From: Trachythela sp. YZ-2020 | Taxonomy: Eukaryota; Cnidaria; Anthozoa; Malacalcyonacea; Clavulariidae | Length of the DNA: 64,000 bases | Assembly: GCA_016169945.1 (NCBI GenBank) | Contig: JADLSH010000367.1 | Coordinates: 1,240,001-1,304,000, forward strand | Direction: 5' to 3' | Part shown: positions 63,684-64,000 of the stretch, one piece after another | Layout: each line of letters opens with the position of its first letter | How positions within the stretch are numbered: position 1 is the stretch's first letter | The notes under the pieces: model-generated | What the model saw: only the letters and a program-made list of their open reading frames with translations | What the model was told of the DNA's origin: nothing | Databases searched by the model: none | Translations under genes and position numbers: made by a program

Positions 63684-64000
63684 TATATATATATATATAT
63701 ATAATGAATAATTAAACCGAAATCTGCTGTTGTTTTAACAAGTCTCAAAATTGCTTAAAATGGCTTTTGGAAAGACCTGTTTCTATATACATGCTTCCTT
63801 TTTGTATATGTTTAGGAGACCCGAAAACTAGATAAACACACGATGTTTTTAAATACAGCTAGCGAAGAAAGCAACCATTCATTTTTTTGTTACATTATCC
63901 CTGTTTACCTTCACATGAGTAAAACAAAATCAAATATCTCAACGAGACATGGAAACCAAAATCTTCAAAAGGTACTTTATTACAGTTTAAGATTGCTCTT
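63684..64000. other. no gene seen at the right edge
   Basis: TA run, then AT-rich sequence. An exon of the CLOCK-like gene could begin near here, but I could not support one. Confidence 0.35.

Overview
The window is animal nuclear DNA: intron-rich, AT-rich to the eye, with GT-AG introns, 5'-UTR-like leaders and dense transposon debris. Cnidarian origin, probably anthozoan and possibly octocoral, is my best guess. The reasons are a CLOCK-type bHLH-PAS gene, a RYK gene, a POB1-like BTB-BACK gene, a dead copy of a luciferin-binding-protein-like EF-hand gene, and repeat families (Mag-type Ty3 element, hammerhead repeats, hAT and Mutator-type miniatures) of the kind found in cnidarian genomes. This is inference; no species marker is present.

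Host genes. (1) RYK, the Wnt co-receptor pseudokinase, is complete on the minus strand (27240 to 7253). I could join 12 coding exons by hand; all splice phases agree and give about 625 codons: signal peptide, WIF domain, one membrane segment, pseudokinase. (2) A POB1-like BTB-BACK gene lies on the plus strand (40215 to 44832), with a reading-frame problem near 43540 and a decayed duplicate of its own tail just downstream. (3) A small three-exon gene on the minus strand (49204 to 47349) encodes an unrecognised 93-aa protein. (4) Part of a CLOCK/NPAS2-like gene lies on the minus strand (about 63345 to 60046) and runs off the right edge. (5) A frameshifted intronless EF-hand pseudogene sits at 52722-53288.

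Mobile DNA, left to right: LINE 3' end and a hammerhead ribozyme (1-720); a 2.6 kb hAT element (3597-6242); in the last RYK intron, a 4.4 kb Mag-type LTR retrotransposon with identical 81-bp LTRs nested in a palindromic element whose edge lies 20 nt from the splice acceptor, then a 2.4 kb palindrome; more foldback and hAT-like elements in other RYK introns; a composite at 28.0-30.2 kb with two hAT-like elements inserted side by side on the same 8-bp target; a foldback at 30.9-32.0 kb carrying a gene fragment; a Mutator-like element at 34.3-36.1 kb; LINE relics, minisatellites and an EF-hand pseudogene at 45-56 kb; a 1.8 kb palindrome at 58-59.8 kb; and a second, identical hammerhead ribozyme inside a putative 282-nt retrozyme-like monomer at 63.4-63.7 kb.

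The most interesting signals are the two identical type I hammerhead ribozymes at opposite ends of the window, the nested insertions that now form almost the whole last RYK intron, and the series of long palindromic elements flanked by 9-bp duplications, which suggests one Mutator-like machinery builds foldbacks here. Exon borders were read by eye. I ran no searches or alignments, and family names rest on motifs I recognised.
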